The position numbers and the translations under genes were made by a program. DNA of 64,000 nt, taken from assembly GCF_010686765.1 (NCBI RefSeq), contig NZ_JAAGWF010000012.1, forward strand, positions 186,001-250,000, given 5' to 3'. Under the pieces are notes generated by a model. It searched no databases, was not told the DNA's origin, and saw only the letters and a program-made list of their open reading frames with translations. Positions within the stretch are counted from its first letter, which is position 1. Each line of letters opens with the position of its first letter. Positions 40,484 through 50,076 of the stretch are shown one piece after another. Source of the stretch: Geodermatophilus sabuli (GTDB lineage: Bacteria; Actinomycetota; Actinomycetes; Mycobacteriales; Geodermatophilaceae).

Positions 40484-41132
40484 GCCGGAGGAACCGCTGC
40501 GGATCGTCGTCGTCGACGACCACCCGGTCTACCGGGACGGGCTCGCCGTGCTGCTCGGCTCGGTACCCGGACTGGTCGTCGTGGGCACCGCGGCCGACGG
40601 CGCGGCGGCGGTCGAGCTGGCCCGCGAGGAGCAGCCCGACGTCGTCGTCATGGACGTGCAGATGCCGGTGCTCGACGGGATCGAGGCCACCCGCACCATC
40701 ACCACCGAGTCGCCCTCGGTCGGCGTCGTGGTGCTCACCATGAGCGAGGACGACGGGACCGTGTTCGCCGCCGTCCGCGCCGGTGCCCGCGGCTACCTGC
40801 TCAAGGGCGCCGACCAGGAGGAGGTGGTCCGGGCGATCACGACCGTCGCGTCCGGCGGGGCGGTCTTCGGTGCCGCGCTGGCCCGGCGGATCGCGGACTT
40901 CTTCGCCGGTGGGCCCGCCGGGCCGCAGGCGGCGTTCCCGCAGCTGACCGCCCGCGAGCGGGAGGTGCTCGACCTGGTGGCCGCCGGGCGGTCCAACGCG
41001 CAGATCGCCGCGGCCCTGTACCTGTCGCCGAAGACGGTCCGCAACAACGTCTCCAACGTGCTGGCCAAGCTGCAGGTCACCGATCGGGCCCAGGCCATCG
41101 TGCAGGCGCGGGACGCCGGGCTGGGCCGCTGA
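40476..41132 (+). CDS. NarL/LuxR-family response regulator
   Basis: 218 residues. The receiver domain shows the acidic pair DD at 14-15, the phospho-accepting Asp at 60 (VVVMDVQMPVLDG), and Lys near 110 (YLLKGAD). The LuxR helix-turn-helix at the C-terminus reads LTAREREVLDLVAAGRSNAQIAAALYLSPKTVRNNVSNVLAKLQV. The start is the GTG at 40476, with GGGAGGGG five bases before it; a GTG at 40470 is also in frame but overlaps that site. The gene overlaps the kinase by eight bases, a clear cognate pair. Confidence 0.95.
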   Translation: MAEPEEPLRIVVVDDHPVYRDGLAVLLGSVPGLVVVGTAADGAAAVELAREEQPDVVVMDVQMPVLDGIEATRTITTESPSVGVVVLTMSEDDGTVFAAVRAGARGYLLKGADQEEVVRAITTVASGGAVFGAALARRIADFFAGGPAGPQAAFPQLTAREREVLDLVAAGRSNAQIAAALYLSPKTVRNNVSNVLAKLQVTDRAQAIVQARDAGLGR

Positions 41133-41163
41133 TCGGGGCCGTTCCGGTCGTACCGTGGAGCTC

Positions 41164-41580
41164 ATGACGACGTCCGCGGAGAAGCAGCCCCAGGTCATCA
41201 AGAGCGACGCCGAGTGGCGGGCGGAGCTGTCGCCGGAGGAGTACGCCGTCCTCCGGCAGGCCGGCACCGAACGGCCCTGGACCGGCGAGTACGTCGACAC
41301 GAAGACGACCGGCGTCTACAGCTGCCGGGCCTGCGGGGCCGAGCTGTTCCGCTCCGGCGCGAAGTTCGACTCGCACTGCGGCTGGCCGTCGTTCTACGAG
41401 CCGACGTCCGCCGACAACGTGGTGCTCCGCCAGGACCGCAGCCACGGCATGGTCCGCACCGAGGTGCTCTGCGGCAACTGCCACAGCCACCTGGGGCACC
41501 TGTTCGCCGACGCCCCGCAGACCCCCACCGGCGACCGGTACTGCATCAACTCGGTCTCGATCAGGCTGCTCCCCTCGTGA
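41164..41580 (+). CDS. msrB: Peptide-methionine (R)-S-oxide reductase
   Basis: 138 residues. MsrB reduces methionine-R-sulfoxide in proteins. Structural zinc sites CRAC and CGNC, the substrate region FDSHCGWPSFYEP and the catalytic Cys in RYCINSVS near the C-terminus are all present. I use the ATG at 41164 with GGAG just before; a GTG nine bases earlier is possible. It lies tail to tail with hemQ. Confidence 0.97.
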   Translation: MTTSAEKQPQVIKSDAEWRAELSPEEYAVLRQAGTERPWTGEYVDTKTTGVYSCRACGAELFRSGAKFDSHCGWPSFYEPTSADNVVLRQDRSHGMVRTEVLCGNCHSHLGHLFADAPQTPTGDRYCINSVSIRLLPS

Positions 41581-41674
41581 CCCCCCGGGTCACAGCGCGG
41601 CCAGGTGCCGTACCCGCGCTGGGCTGAGCCGGTCCGCGGTCGGCGTCGGGAGGCCTCCGGCCCCCGCGACGCCG
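41577..41674. terminator. Two hairpins between convergent msrB and hemQ
   Basis: GTGACCC/GGGTCAC (41577-41593) covers the msrB stop. CGGCGTCG/CGACGCCG (41641-41648 with 41667-41674, inner GGAGGCCTCC palindrome) lies 13 bases past the hemQ stop. Each probably ends one of the two transcripts. Confidence 0.55.
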
Positions 41675-41687
41675 ATCGCCGGGCTCC

Positions 41688-42404
41688 CTAGGCCAGGTCG
41701 GCGACCAGCTCGGCGACGGGCTTGCGGACGCCGGTGTAGAACGGGATCTCCTCGCGGACGTGCCGCCGGGCCCGGCTGGCCCGCAGGTCCCGCATCAGGT
41801 CGACGATGCGGTGCAGCTCGTCGGCCTCGAAGGCCAGCATCCACTCGTAGTCGCCCAGGCCGAACGAGGCGACGGTGTTGGCGCGCACGTCGGGGTAGGG
41901 CCGGGCCTGCATGCCGTGCTCCTTGAGCATGTCCCGGCGCTCCTCGTCCGGCAGCAGGTACCACTCGTAGGACCGGACGAACGGGTACACGCAGACGTAG
42001 CGGCGTGGCTCCTCGTCGGCGAGGAACGCCGGGATGTGGCTGCGGTTGAACTCCGCCGGACGGTGCAGCGCCATCTGCGACCAGACGGGGTCGAGGTGCC
42101 GGCCCAGTCCGGTGCGGCGGAACCGGGTGTAGGCCTCCTGCAGCGCGTCGGCGGTCTCCGCGTGCCACCACACCATGACGTCGGCGTCGGCCCGCAGGCC
42201 CGCGACGTCGTAGGTCCCGCGGATGACGACGTCCTTGCCGGCGAGCTCCGTGAACAGCTCGTCGACCTCGTCGGCGACGCGGTGCCGGCCCTCGGCCTCG
42301 AGCGGGCGGGCCAGCCGGAACACCGACCACATCGTGTAGCGGATGGTCGCGTTGAGCTCGTTCGCCCGCTTGCCGATGCTGCGTTCCCCGGTCTGCTCGC
42401 TCAT
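41688..42404 (-). CDS. hemQ: Coproheme decarboxylase HemQ (chlorite-dismutase family)
   Basis: 238 residues from the ATG at 42404 ([31 protein letters not shown]). HemQ oxidatively decarboxylates coproheme to protoheme in the last step of the coproporphyrin-dependent pathway. Family features are [15 protein letters not shown] near 85, [21 protein letters not shown] near 140-160 with the Tyr region that forms the reactive radical, and [24 protein letters not shown] near 195. The hemG and hemE genes are on the same strand 4.4 kb upstream, separated by unrelated genes. Confidence 0.95.
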   Translation of the reverse strand: MSEQTGERSIGKRANELNATIRYTMWSVFRLARPLEAEGRHRVADEVDELFTELAGKDVVIRGTYDVAGLRADADVMVWWHAETADALQEAYTRFRRTGLGRHLDPVWSQMALHRPAEFNRSHIPAFLADEEPRRYVCVYPFVRSYEWYLLPDEERRDMLKEHGMQARPYPDVRANTVASFGLGDYEWMLAFEADELHRIVDLMRDLRASRARRHVREEIPFYTGVRKPVAELVADLA

Positions 42405-42468
42405 GGGGTCATTGTCCCCCGCGTCCCGGCGGTTCCCGCCGTGCGGGTCGCCGAGGGACCGCGACCGG

Positions 42469-42630
42469 TCAGCGCGCGCGGAGCGGCTCGCGCTCTCGCT
42501 CGCGCTCGATCCGCGCGGTGCGTTCGTCGCGGCAGTCGGCACAGGCGGCCATCGACACGTGGTGGCGCAGGCAGCGGACGGGACGGGGGGACCGGACAGG
42601 GACGGGATCTGGATGGTGCAGGGAACTCAC
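42469..42630 (-). CDS. Possible small Cys-containing protein
   Basis: 53 residues if started at the GTG at 42630. The segment [31 protein letters not shown] has a Cys and a CxxC that could bind metal, and codon third positions are GC-rich. The ribosome site is weak. It lies between hemQ and the YceI terminator. Uncertain. Confidence 0.35.
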   Translation of the reverse strand: MSSLHHPDPVPVRSPRPVRCLRHHVSMAACADCRDERTARIEREREREPLRAR

Positions 42631-42657
42631 GTCGCATCCAACAACCGCCGGGTCCGC

Positions 42658-42701
42658 GGGATGCCCGGGCGTGGCCGGGGACACGGGACGGGCATCCCGG
42701 G
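42658..42701 (-). terminator. Hairpin after the YceI gene
   Basis: Eleven-base arms CGGGATGCCCG and CGGGCATCCCG are exact complements with a loop of about 20 bases, 12 bases beyond the YceI stop. No T-run. Confidence 0.55.
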
Positions 42702-42712
42702 ACGGCGTCGGC

Positions 42713-43243
42713 TCAGCCGGGACGGCGCCGACTCAACCAGGCGTCGACGGCGATCTCGACCGTGCGGCCGACGAGGAATCCGGGAGCCCGGATCCCGACC
42801 GCCGTCCGGTCCAGGACGGCCACCGCGCCGACCCGCAACCACGTGCCGTCCGGACCGGCCACCGGCGCCGCGCTGACCGCGAGCGGTGCCGAGGTGCCGC
42901 GGACGCGCAGCACCCCGTGGGCGGTCCAGCCGACACCGTCGGCACCGGTGAACCGGTCGGCCGACCAGGTCATGGCCGGGTGGCGGTCGATGTCCAGGAA
43001 CCGCGGCTTGCGCAGGTCCGAGTCGCGCCGGGCGATGCCGGTGGCGAGGCTCTCCAGGTCCAGCTCCGCCGCCACCCGCACGGGCGTGCCCTGGTCGTCG
43101 ACCTCGACCTCGCCCCAGCTGCAGGCCACCGAGCCGTGCACCGGGCGGCCCAGGTTGGACACGGTGAAGGTGATCCGGGTCCGGCTGTCGGAGACCGCCC
43201 ACGTGCCGGCGGTCACCCGCTGGGTCCGCACCCCGGCGGTCAC
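42713..43243 (-). CDS. YceI family protein
   Basis: 176 residues. The pattern AGTWAVSDSRTRITFTVSNLGRPVHGSVACSWGEVEV, then RDSDLRKPRFLDIDRHPAMTWSADRF and a C-terminal beta segment, marks the lipocalin-like YceI fold, which binds isoprenoid-like lipids. There is no signal peptide, unlike E. coli YceI, so it is probably cytosolic. Its GTG start overlaps the stop of the upstream gene by four bases (GTGA), so they are co-translated. Confidence 0.9.
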   Translation of the reverse strand: MTAGVRTQRVTAGTWAVSDSRTRITFTVSNLGRPVHGSVACSWGEVEVDDQGTPVRVAAELDLESLATGIARRDSDLRKPRFLDIDRHPAMTWSADRFTGADGVGWTAHGVLRVRGTSAPLAVSAAPVAGPDGTWLRVGAVAVLDRTAVGIRAPGFLVGRTVEIAVDAWLSRRRPG

Positions 43244-43791
43244 GACCGCACCTCGGCGGGGACGTCGGCGCGCAGGACCCGCCCCAGCTCCACGCGGTCC
43301 GCGCCCGGCAGCAGGGCCGGGTCCTCGCCGGGCAGCAGCGACGTGTGCCTGATCCGGTCCTGCACCTCGGTGAGCGTCTCCAGGCCGGTCGCCAGCCCGA
43401 CGACGACGATGGCGTCGTCCGCCGACCGGAACACCAGCACACCGATCAGGCCGTCGACGTCCCGGACCGCCGGGTGGATCCGCTCGCGACCGCCCCGCTC
43501 CGCGGCCTGCGCGACCGCCGGGTCGCCGGCTCCGTTGACCCAGGTCAGCTGGGCGAACAGCGGGGTCCGGCCGGCGGCGATGCCGTCCATGCGGTCGACC
43601 AGCCGGTAGGCACGGCTGCCGGGGACGGCCGGGGGCTCGCCGGACCAGAGCGTGACGACGGTGCCCTCGTCCCCGTCCTGGTGCTCGACGACGATCGCGC
43701 CGGCCGGGTCCGCGCCCGCGGCGAGCACGCGTGCGAGGGGATCGGTGTCGGCGCCGGTCGGACGCCGGTAGGGGTGGACGGTGGCGTACAC
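43240..43791 (-). CDS. Hypothetical protein co-transcribed with YceI
   Basis: 183 residues from a GTG at 43791 with GAGGAG upstream (VYATVHPYRRPTGADTDPLARVLAAG). Its two halves, GAIVVEHQDGDEGTVVTLWSGEPPAVPGSRAYRLVDRM and LIGVLVFRSADDAIVVVGLATGLETLTEVQDRI, suggest ferredoxin-like, ABM-type strands. No family name is secure. It is divergent from the LuxR-type ATPase gene. Confidence 0.7.
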   Translation of the reverse strand: MYATVHPYRRPTGADTDPLARVLAAGADPAGAIVVEHQDGDEGTVVTLWSGEPPAVPGSRAYRLVDRMDGIAAGRTPLFAQLTWVNGAGDPAVAQAAERGGRERIHPAVRDVDGLIGVLVFRSADDAIVVVGLATGLETLTEVQDRIRHTSLLPGEDPALLPGADRVELGRVLRADVPAEVRS

Positions 43792-43940
43792 GGGGTGCTC
43801 CTCGGGTCGGGGACCGGCTGGTCGGTCCCGGCGCCGAGAACGATCCGGCGGCGGCGCGGCCGGGACATCCGTGGAAGCACGGGATCTCGGCACTGAGAAG
43901 CCGGTACGCACGCAGGCCACCCGCGGGGATACTGCCCGCC

Positions 43941-46775
43941 GTGGGGACCGCCACCCGATCCGCCGGCGACCCCGCGTTCGTCGGCCGCACCGCCGAGCTG
44001 GCGCAGCTGACGGCGGGCATCGCCGCGGCCGCGGCCGGCCGGGGCGGTCTGTTCCTGCTCTCCGGGCCGGCGGGCATCGGCAAGACGCGCACCGTCGAGG
44101 AGGCGGTGGCCGACGCGCCCGCCGTCGCCTGGGGGCGGTGCGTGGACGACCCCGGCGCCCCGCCGCTGTGGCCGTGGCGCCGGGTGGCCCGGGCGCTGCC
44201 GGGGGTGCGGGCGGCCGTCGCCGAGGCCCTGTCGGGCATCGACCTGGCCCGCGAGGGGTCCGCCGACCCGGAGGCCGCGCGCTTCGCGCTGGTCACGACC
44301 GCCACCGAGGCGCTGCTGGACGCGGCCGAGCCGGACGGCGTGGTCGTCGTCCTGGAGGACCTGCACTGGGCGGACGAGACCTCGCTGCGGCTGCTCCGCC
44401 ACCTGGCCGGCGAGCTGCAGCGCTCCCGGCTGCTCGTCGTCGGCACCTACCGCGACCCGGCGGGCGGGGCGGAGGGCCGACCGCTGGACCGGACGCTGCC
44501 CGACCTGCTCCGCTGGCCCACCACGCGTGCGCTGGCACTGGCCCCGCTCACCGAGGAGGACGTCCGGGCCTACCTGCCCGATGCGCCGCTGGAGGCGGTC
44601 CGCGTCGCCCACCGGCGCAGCGGCGGCAACCCGCTCTACCTGCGGGCGGTCGCCCGGACGCCCGCGTCCGGCGACGGTGACGGCGGCACCGAGCTGCGCC
44701 ACCTGGTCCGGACGACGCTGACGGCGCTGTCCCCCGCGGTCCTCGACCTGCTCGACACCGCCGCGGTCCTGGGCGAGGAGGTGGACGCCGGCCGGCTGGC
44801 CCTGGTGACCGGGCGGCCGCCGGACGAGGTGCGCGACGGGCTGGACGCCGCGGTCCGGGCGGGCGTCCTGACCGCCGTCCCGGACACCCCCGGCAGACGG
44901 CGGTTCGCGCACGCGGTGGTGCGCGACGCGATCTACGGCGACCTCTCCCCCAGCACGCGCGAGGAACTGCACCGCCGCAGCGCCGAGGCGCTGGAGCAGG
45001 TCGCCGACGACGACGACACCGCGGCCGGGCTGGTCGCCGGGCACTGGCTCCGGGCGGCCACGGAGCGGGCCACGCTGCGGCGGGCGGCGTCCTGGGCTCG
45101 CCGCGCGGCGGACGCGGCGACCGGGTCGCTCGCCTTCGACGAGGCGGCCCGGTTCCTCGCGATGGCGCTGGCCGCCACCGACCGCGCCGGCCCCGCCCTC
45201 GGGGACCGGGCCGAGCTGCTGCTGGAGCTCGCGACGGCGGAGTTCCGCGCCGGGCGGTTCGGCGAGAGCCTGGAGCACGCCACCGCCGCCTCCGACGCCG
45301 CGGCCGAGTGCGGACGCACCGACCTGCTGGCCCCCGCCGCGCTGACCGTCCAGGACGTGGCGGCACCCGGGTTCCCGCCGGCGGTCCTCCGCATGTGCGA
45401 GCGGGCGCTGGCGGACCCGTCCGTGGCGGGGCGGCCGGCGCTGCGGGCCCGGCTGCTCGCCCAGGCGGCCTCGGTGCTGGCCGACGCGGGACGGGGAACC
45501 GCCTCGACGGTGCACTCGACGCAGGCCCTGACCCTGGCGGAGGAGAGCGGCGACCCGCAGGCCGTCATCGACGCCGTCCGCGCCCGGATGAAGGCGCACC
45601 CCACCGCGCTGCCGCGGGCCGAACGGCTCCGCCTGGGCCGGCTGGCGATCGACCACGCGGCGGCGACCGGTCAGCCGCTGGCCGAGCTGTGGGGCGCCAA
45701 GTGGCGGATCGACGCGGCGCTCGAGGGCGGCGACACGGCCACCGTCGAGGACGAACTGGCCCGCGTCACCGCGCTGGCGCGGCGCACCCGCCTGCCGCTG
45801 GTCCGGTGGCACGACCTGCGGCTGCGGGCGTCGGTCGCCGCGCTGTACGGGCGGTTCGAGGAGGCGCTCGCGCTCAACGAGGAGGCCCGGGTCGTGGGCG
45901 CGACCGAGCTGACCCAGGACCTGTCCGCGGCGGGCATGTCGGGCGCGTTCCTGTACCAGTACTCGCTGGTCACGGGGATCGCGCACGACCTGGAGGGCGA
46001 GGCGGTCAGCCTCATGGACCTCGCCGACGACGTGCCGATCGTGCAGGCGAGCCGGACGGTCGTCGCCCTGGTCAACGGGCGCCGGGACGAGGCCGCGGCC
46101 CGGTACGCGCAGCTGCGCCCCCGGATGGCCGAGCCGGACTTCGTGGAGTCGGCGGGTGTGGCGGAGACGCTGGTGCCGCTGGTCGAGGAGTTCGGCGACG
46201 CAGCGGCGGCGGAGGCGCTCGGCGCGATCATCGGCGCGATGCCCATGGACGCCGGGGGCGCGGGCGTCTACTGCTGCGGCTCCCTGGAGGTCCTGCTCGG
46301 CCGGCTCGCCGCGGTGCGGGGCCGGTGGGACGAGGCGGTCGGGCACTTCGACGCGGCGCTGGCGGTGGACTCCCGCACCGGCGCCCGCCCGGCCGCCGTC
46401 AACGACCGGCTGGGGCTGGCGGGGGCACTCCTCGAGCGGGGCCGGGCCGCCGACCTGCCCCGGGCGCACGAGCTGGCGCGGACGGCGCTGGCCGAGGCCC
46501 GGCGCCTCGGCATGCCGGGGCCGGCGGGCCGGGCCGCCGCCCTCGTCGAGCGGGCCGGCCGGGCGGCGCGCGCCGCGGACCCGCTCACCGGCCGGGAGCG
46601 GGAGATCGCCACGCTCGTCGCCGCGGCCCTCACCAACCGCCAGATCGCCGACCGGCTGGTGCTCTCGGAGCGGACCATCGAGAGCCACGTGCGCAACATC
46701 CTGGCCAAGCTCGGCCTCGCCAACCGCACCGAGATCGCGACCGTGACGGCCGCGCACGGCCGGGCCCGCTCCTGA
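43941..46775 (+). CDS. LuxR-family ATPase regulator (LAL type)
   Basis: 944 residues. An N-terminal ATPase domain (FVGRTAELAQL, Walker A SGPAGIGKTRTVEEA near 43, Walker B VVVVLEDLHWADE near 137) is followed by about 550 residues of helical repeats and a C-terminal LuxR helix-turn-helix, LTGREREIATLVAAALTNRQIADRLVLSERTIESHVRNILAKL near 880-925. Large ATP-binding LuxR (LAL) regulators control secondary metabolism or sugar use in actinobacteria; the target here is unknown. GATACT at 43928-43933 lies seven bases before the GTG, so the message may be leaderless. It is inserted on the opposite strand between hemG and hemQ. Confidence 0.92.
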   Translation: MGTATRSAGDPAFVGRTAELAQLTAGIAAAAAGRGGLFLLSGPAGIGKTRTVEEAVADAPAVAWGRCVDDPGAPPLWPWRRVARALPGVRAAVAEALSGIDLAREGSADPEAARFALVTTATEALLDAAEPDGVVVVLEDLHWADETSLRLLRHLAGELQRSRLLVVGTYRDPAGGAEGRPLDRTLPDLLRWPTTRALALAPLTEEDVRAYLPDAPLEAVRVAHRRSGGNPLYLRAVARTPASGDGDGGTELRHLVRTTLTALSPAVLDLLDTAAVLGEEVDAGRLALVTGRPPDEVRDGLDAAVRAGVLTAVPDTPGRRRFAHAVVRDAIYGDLSPSTREELHRRSAEALEQVADDDDTAAGLVAGHWLRAATERATLRRAASWARRAADAATGSLAFDEAARFLAMALAATDRAGPALGDRAELLLELATAEFRAGRFGESLEHATAASDAAAECGRTDLLAPAALTVQDVAAPGFPPAVLRMCERALADPSVAGRPALRARLLAQAASVLADAGRGTASTVHSTQALTLAEESGDPQAVIDAVRARMKAHPTALPRAERLRLGRLAIDHAAATGQPLAELWGAKWRIDAALEGGDTATVEDELARVTALARRTRLPLVRWHDLRLRASVAALYGRFEEALALNEEARVVGATELTQDLSAAGMSGAFLYQYSLVTGIAHDLEGEAVSLMDLADDVPIVQASRTVVALVNGRRDEAAARYAQLRPRMAEPDFVESAGVAETLVPLVEEFGDAAAAEALGAIIGAMPMDAGGAGVYCCGSLEVLLGRLAAVRGRWDEAVGHFDAALAVDSRTGARPAAVNDRLGLAGALLERGRAADLPRAHELARTALAEARRLGMPGPAGRAAALVERAGRAARAADPLTGREREIATLVAAALTNRQIADRLVLSERTIESHVRNILAKLGLANRTEIATVTAAHGRARS

Positions 46776-46787
46776 GCCGGCGCCCGG

Positions 46788-48173
46788 TCAGTACGGCTGG
46801 AGCAGCGCGTCGACGGCGTGGAGGGCGTCGCGGATGCAGGCGGGGACGCCGACCCCGCGGAAGGCGGCTCCGGCGATCGCCAGCCCGGGCACCTCGCTCA
46901 CCGCGGCCCGGACGGCGTCGACCCGCTCCTGGTGACCCACCAGGTACTGGGGCAGCCCACCACCCCAGCGGACCACCCGGGTCTCCACCGGCTCGGGACG
47001 GTCGAGCTCGAGCAGCTCCGCGACGTCGGCGACCACCGCGGCCGCCAGGTCGTCGTCGGGCCGCTGCAGCTGGGACTCGTCCCGGAAGCGGCCCACCGAC
47101 GAGCGGACCAGCAGGTGCGGTCCGGCGGGCCCGGCGGAGAGGTGCGGCCACTTCGACGACGAGACGGTCACGCCCTTGACCAGCCGGCCGGTCACCGGCG
47201 GCACGAGCAGTCCCGAGCCGGCCGGCACGGCCTGCGCGGGGAAGGCCATGGCGACCACCGCCATCGACGCGTAGGGGATGCCCTGCAGCGGGTGCACCGC
47301 GCCGGGCGCCACCGCGCCGAGCAACCGGGCGGCCTTGGGCGCGGGCGCGGCCACGAGCACCGCGTCGGCGGACAGGACCTGCGGCGCGGCGGCCGGCCCG
47401 ATCGACAGCTCGAAGCCGCCGGGCACCCGCCGCAGTCCGTGCGCCGGCGTGCGGAGCCGGACGTCGGCGCCCGACGCCGCCACCAGCGCGGCAGGCAGCG
47501 AGCCGATGCCGTCGGCCACGGTCACGAACACCGGCGCGCCGACGTCGAACCGGCTGCCCGCCCCGGCGTCCCGCGCCGCGGCCGCCGCGCCGAGGACCGA
47601 GCCGGCGCCGGTCAGCTGCGCGGCCAGCTGAGGCATGGTCGCGCGGAGGGACAGCTCGTCGGCCCGCCCGGCGTAGACCCCGCCGAGCAGCGGCTCGACG
47701 AGGCGGTCGACCACCTCGTCGCCGAGCCGGTCGCGCAGCAGGGTGCCGACGGCGACGTCCCCGTCGACGGTCAGCGGCGGCAGACCGGCCTCGGCGGCGA
47801 CCCGGGCGACACCGGCCGGGGTGAGGAGCCCGTCCAGTCCCTCGGCCGAGGCGGGGACGCCGAGCACCGTCCCCGCCGGCAGCGGGTGCCGGCCGTCGGG
47901 CAGCACGACCGCCGCCTGCGTGGTGGCCGGGGCGACCAGCCGGTCGGCCAGCCCGAGCCGCTCGACCAGCTGCACCGCCTCGGGCACGCGGGCGAGCATC
48001 GCCTCGGGCCCGGTGTCGTACCAGTGGCCGGCCAGCCGTACCCGGTCCAGCTTGCCGCCCACGCGGTCGCCGGCCTCGAGGACGACGATCTCGTCCTCCG
48101 GGCGGCGCCGGCGCCACTCGAACGCCGCGGCCAGACCGGTGATCCCGGCACCGACGACGACCAGCCGGCTCAT
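46788..48173 (-). CDS. hemG: Coproporphyrinogen III oxidase (HemY/HemG-type, CgoX)
   Basis: 461 residues. The FAD-binding motif [16 protein letters not shown] lies at residues 5-20, followed by [14 protein letters not shown], and the C-terminal FAD motif is [21 protein letters not shown]. The oxygen-dependent HemY-type enzyme oxidises coproporphyrinogen III to coproporphyrin III in organisms with HemQ; older names call it protoporphyrinogen oxidase. Its ATG overlaps the hemE stop by four bases. A family-typical [22 protein letters not shown] lies near residue 165. Confidence 0.95.
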   Translation of the reverse strand: MSRLVVVGAGITGLAAAFEWRRRRPEDEIVVLEAGDRVGGKLDRVRLAGHWYDTGPEAMLARVPEAVQLVERLGLADRLVAPATTQAAVVLPDGRHPLPAGTVLGVPASAEGLDGLLTPAGVARVAAEAGLPPLTVDGDVAVGTLLRDRLGDEVVDRLVEPLLGGVYAGRADELSLRATMPQLAAQLTGAGSVLGAAAAARDAGAGSRFDVGAPVFVTVADGIGSLPAALVAASGADVRLRTPAHGLRRVPGGFELSIGPAAAPQVLSADAVLVAAPAPKAARLLGAVAPGAVHPLQGIPYASMAVVAMAFPAQAVPAGSGLLVPPVTGRLVKGVTVSSSKWPHLSAGPAGPHLLVRSSVGRFRDESQLQRPDDDLAAAVVADVAELLELDRPEPVETRVVRWGGGLPQYLVGHQERVDAVRAAVSEVPGLAIAGAAFRGVGVPACIRDALHAVDALLQPY

Positions 48174-49255
48174 GGCATCGGGGCGGTGGGGCGGGCCGGG
48201 GACGTGGTGAGCTCGTGGACCAGCTCGGCGACGTGGGTCAGCACACCGGGGTCGGTGTCGGGCAGCACGCCGTGGCCCAGGTTGAACACGTGCCCGCGGG
48301 CCGCCCGGCCCTGCTCGACCACCCGGCGCACCTCGCGGTCGACGGTCGCCCGGTCGGCCAGCAGGACGGCGGGGTCGAGGTTGCCCTGCAGGGACCGTTG
48401 GGGCCCGACCCGGCGGGCCGCCTCGTCCAGCGGCAGCCGCCAGTCCACGCCCACGACGTCGGCCCCGGCGTCCCCGATCAGCGGCAGCAGTTCGCCGGTG
48501 CCGACGCCGAAGTGGATGCGCGGGACGTTCCGGTCCCCTAGACCGTCGAAGACCGCGCGGGAGTGCGGCAGCACCCGCTCGGCGTAGTCGGCGGCGGACA
48601 GCACGCCGGCCCAGGAGTCGAACAGCTGGACGGCGGAGGCACCGGCGTCCACCTGGGCCCGCAGGAACACCGCCGCGGAGATCGCCAGGCGGTCCAGCAG
48701 CCGTCCCCACGCCTCCGGTTCGGCGTACATGAAGGCCTTGGTGCGGGCGTGCTCCTTGGACGGGCCACCCTCGATCAGGTAGGTCGCGAGGGTGAACGGG
48801 GCCCCGGCGAACCCGATCAGCGGCGTGGGGCCGAGCTCGGCGACCAGCCGGCGCACCGCCGTCTCCAGGAACGCGAGGCGCTCGGGCTCCAGCGGCGGCA
48901 GTGCGTCGACGTCGGCGACCGACCGCACCGGCTCGGCCACCACCGGGCCCACGCCGGGCTTGATCTCGATGTCGACACCGGCCACGACCAGCGGCAGCAC
49001 GATGTCGGAGAAGAGGATCGCGGCGTCCACCCCGTGCCGGCGCACCGGCTGCAGGGTGATCTCGGTGACCAGGTCGGGGTCCTGGCAGGCGGCCAGCATC
49101 GCCGTCCCGGCGCGCAGGGCGCGGTACTCCGGCAGCGAGCGGCCGGCCTGGCGCATGAACCACACCGGCGTCCGGCTGACCGGCAGGCCGCGGGCGGCGC
49201 GCACCAGGTCCGAGTCGGCGGGAGAGGGTCCGGGCGTGCCGGCGGCGGAGGTCAC
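48170..49255 (-). CDS. hemE: Uroporphyrinogen decarboxylase
   Basis: 361 residues. HemE removes four carboxyl groups from uroporphyrinogen III to give coproporphyrinogen III. Motifs: [16 protein letters not shown] near residue 30 with the substrate-binding Arg residues, [11 protein letters not shown] with the catalytic Asp near 82, [17 protein letters not shown] near 148, and [13 protein letters not shown] near 330. It starts at a GTG (49255) and is coupled to hemG, which follows. The promoter must lie in the 71-base space shared with the divergent DUF3000 gene. Confidence 0.97.
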   Translation of the reverse strand: MTSAAGTPGPSPADSDLVRAARGLPVSRTPVWFMRQAGRSLPEYRALRAGTAMLAACQDPDLVTEITLQPVRRHGVDAAILFSDIVLPLVVAGVDIEIKPGVGPVVAEPVRSVADVDALPPLEPERLAFLETAVRRLVAELGPTPLIGFAGAPFTLATYLIEGGPSKEHARTKAFMYAEPEAWGRLLDRLAISAAVFLRAQVDAGASAVQLFDSWAGVLSAADYAERVLPHSRAVFDGLGDRNVPRIHFGVGTGELLPLIGDAGADVVGVDWRLPLDEAARRVGPQRSLQGNLDPAVLLADRATVDREVRRVVEQGRAARGHVFNLGHGVLPDTDPGVLTHVAELVHELTTSPARPTAPMP

Positions 49256-49326
49256 GACCGCCGATCCTCCCAGAACGGTGCGGCGCGTCGGCCGCGCGGG
49301 GCGGCATCGCGACCTACCCTGCGAGC

Positions 49327-49947
49327 GTGGAGCCTTCCAGCCTGGCCGGCGCCGGGCGCGGTGCCGGCGACGAACCCCCGGAGGAGTTCCGCGCTGCCCT
49401 CGAGGCCCTGGCCGGTGTCCGGGTCCGGCCCGAGATGCTCCTGGAGCACATCCCCGCCCCGCAGCGGCTGGCGCCCTACGCGCACGCGGTGGGCGTCCTG
49501 GTCACCGAGCCCGACGGCGACGAGGACGTCGAGATCGCCACCGGGCGGTTCATCGTCCTGCACGACCCGGCCGGGCACGAGGCGTGGGCCGGCACCACCC
49601 GGTGCGTCGGCTACCTGTCGGCGGCCACCGACGAGCACATGGTCGACGACGCGATGTTCTCCGAGGTCGCGTGGAGCTGGCTCACCGACGCGCTCAGCGA
49701 GTCCGGCGCCACCCACCACGCCGTGGGAGGCACGGTCACCCGCACCGCGTCGACGCGCTTCGGGGACCTGGCCGGACCCGAGCACTCGGTCGACGTGGAG
49801 ATCCGCGCCTCGTGGACGGCCGAGGACAGCCGGCTCGACCGGCACCTCGACGCCTGGCTGGAGGTGCTCGGCAACGCGGCGGGTCTGCCACCGCCCGGCG
49901 TCCGGCTGCTGGGTCCCTCCGGCACCGCCGGAGACGGAACTCTCTAA
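49327..49947 (+). CDS. DUF3000 family protein
   Basis: 206 residues, starting at a [44 protein letters not shown] and the following [37 protein letters not shown] are typical of DUF3000, an actinobacterial protein of unknown role. It usually lies next to an RNase D gene and near hemE, as here. A small hairpin (CGGGGG/CCCCCG near 49960) follows the stop. Confidence 0.92.
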   Translation: MEPSSLAGAGRGAGDEPPEEFRAALEALAGVRVRPEMLLEHIPAPQRLAPYAHAVGVLVTEPDGDEDVEIATGRFIVLHDPAGHEAWAGTTRCVGYLSAATDEHMVDDAMFSEVAWSWLTDALSESGATHHAVGGTVTRTASTRFGDLAGPEHSVDVEIRASWTAEDSRLDRHLDAWLEVLGNAAGLPPPGVRLLGPSGTAGDGTL

Positions 49948-50076
49948 CATCGGTGTCCCGGGGGCCGGAACGCCCCCGCGCCGGCGGCCCCTCCCCGGCT
50001 CCACGCGGCCCGTGCCGCGGAGCTGTGCGCTGCCGGAGGCACCTGCTGACGAGACGGGCGAGAAGGTGGACGGCAA

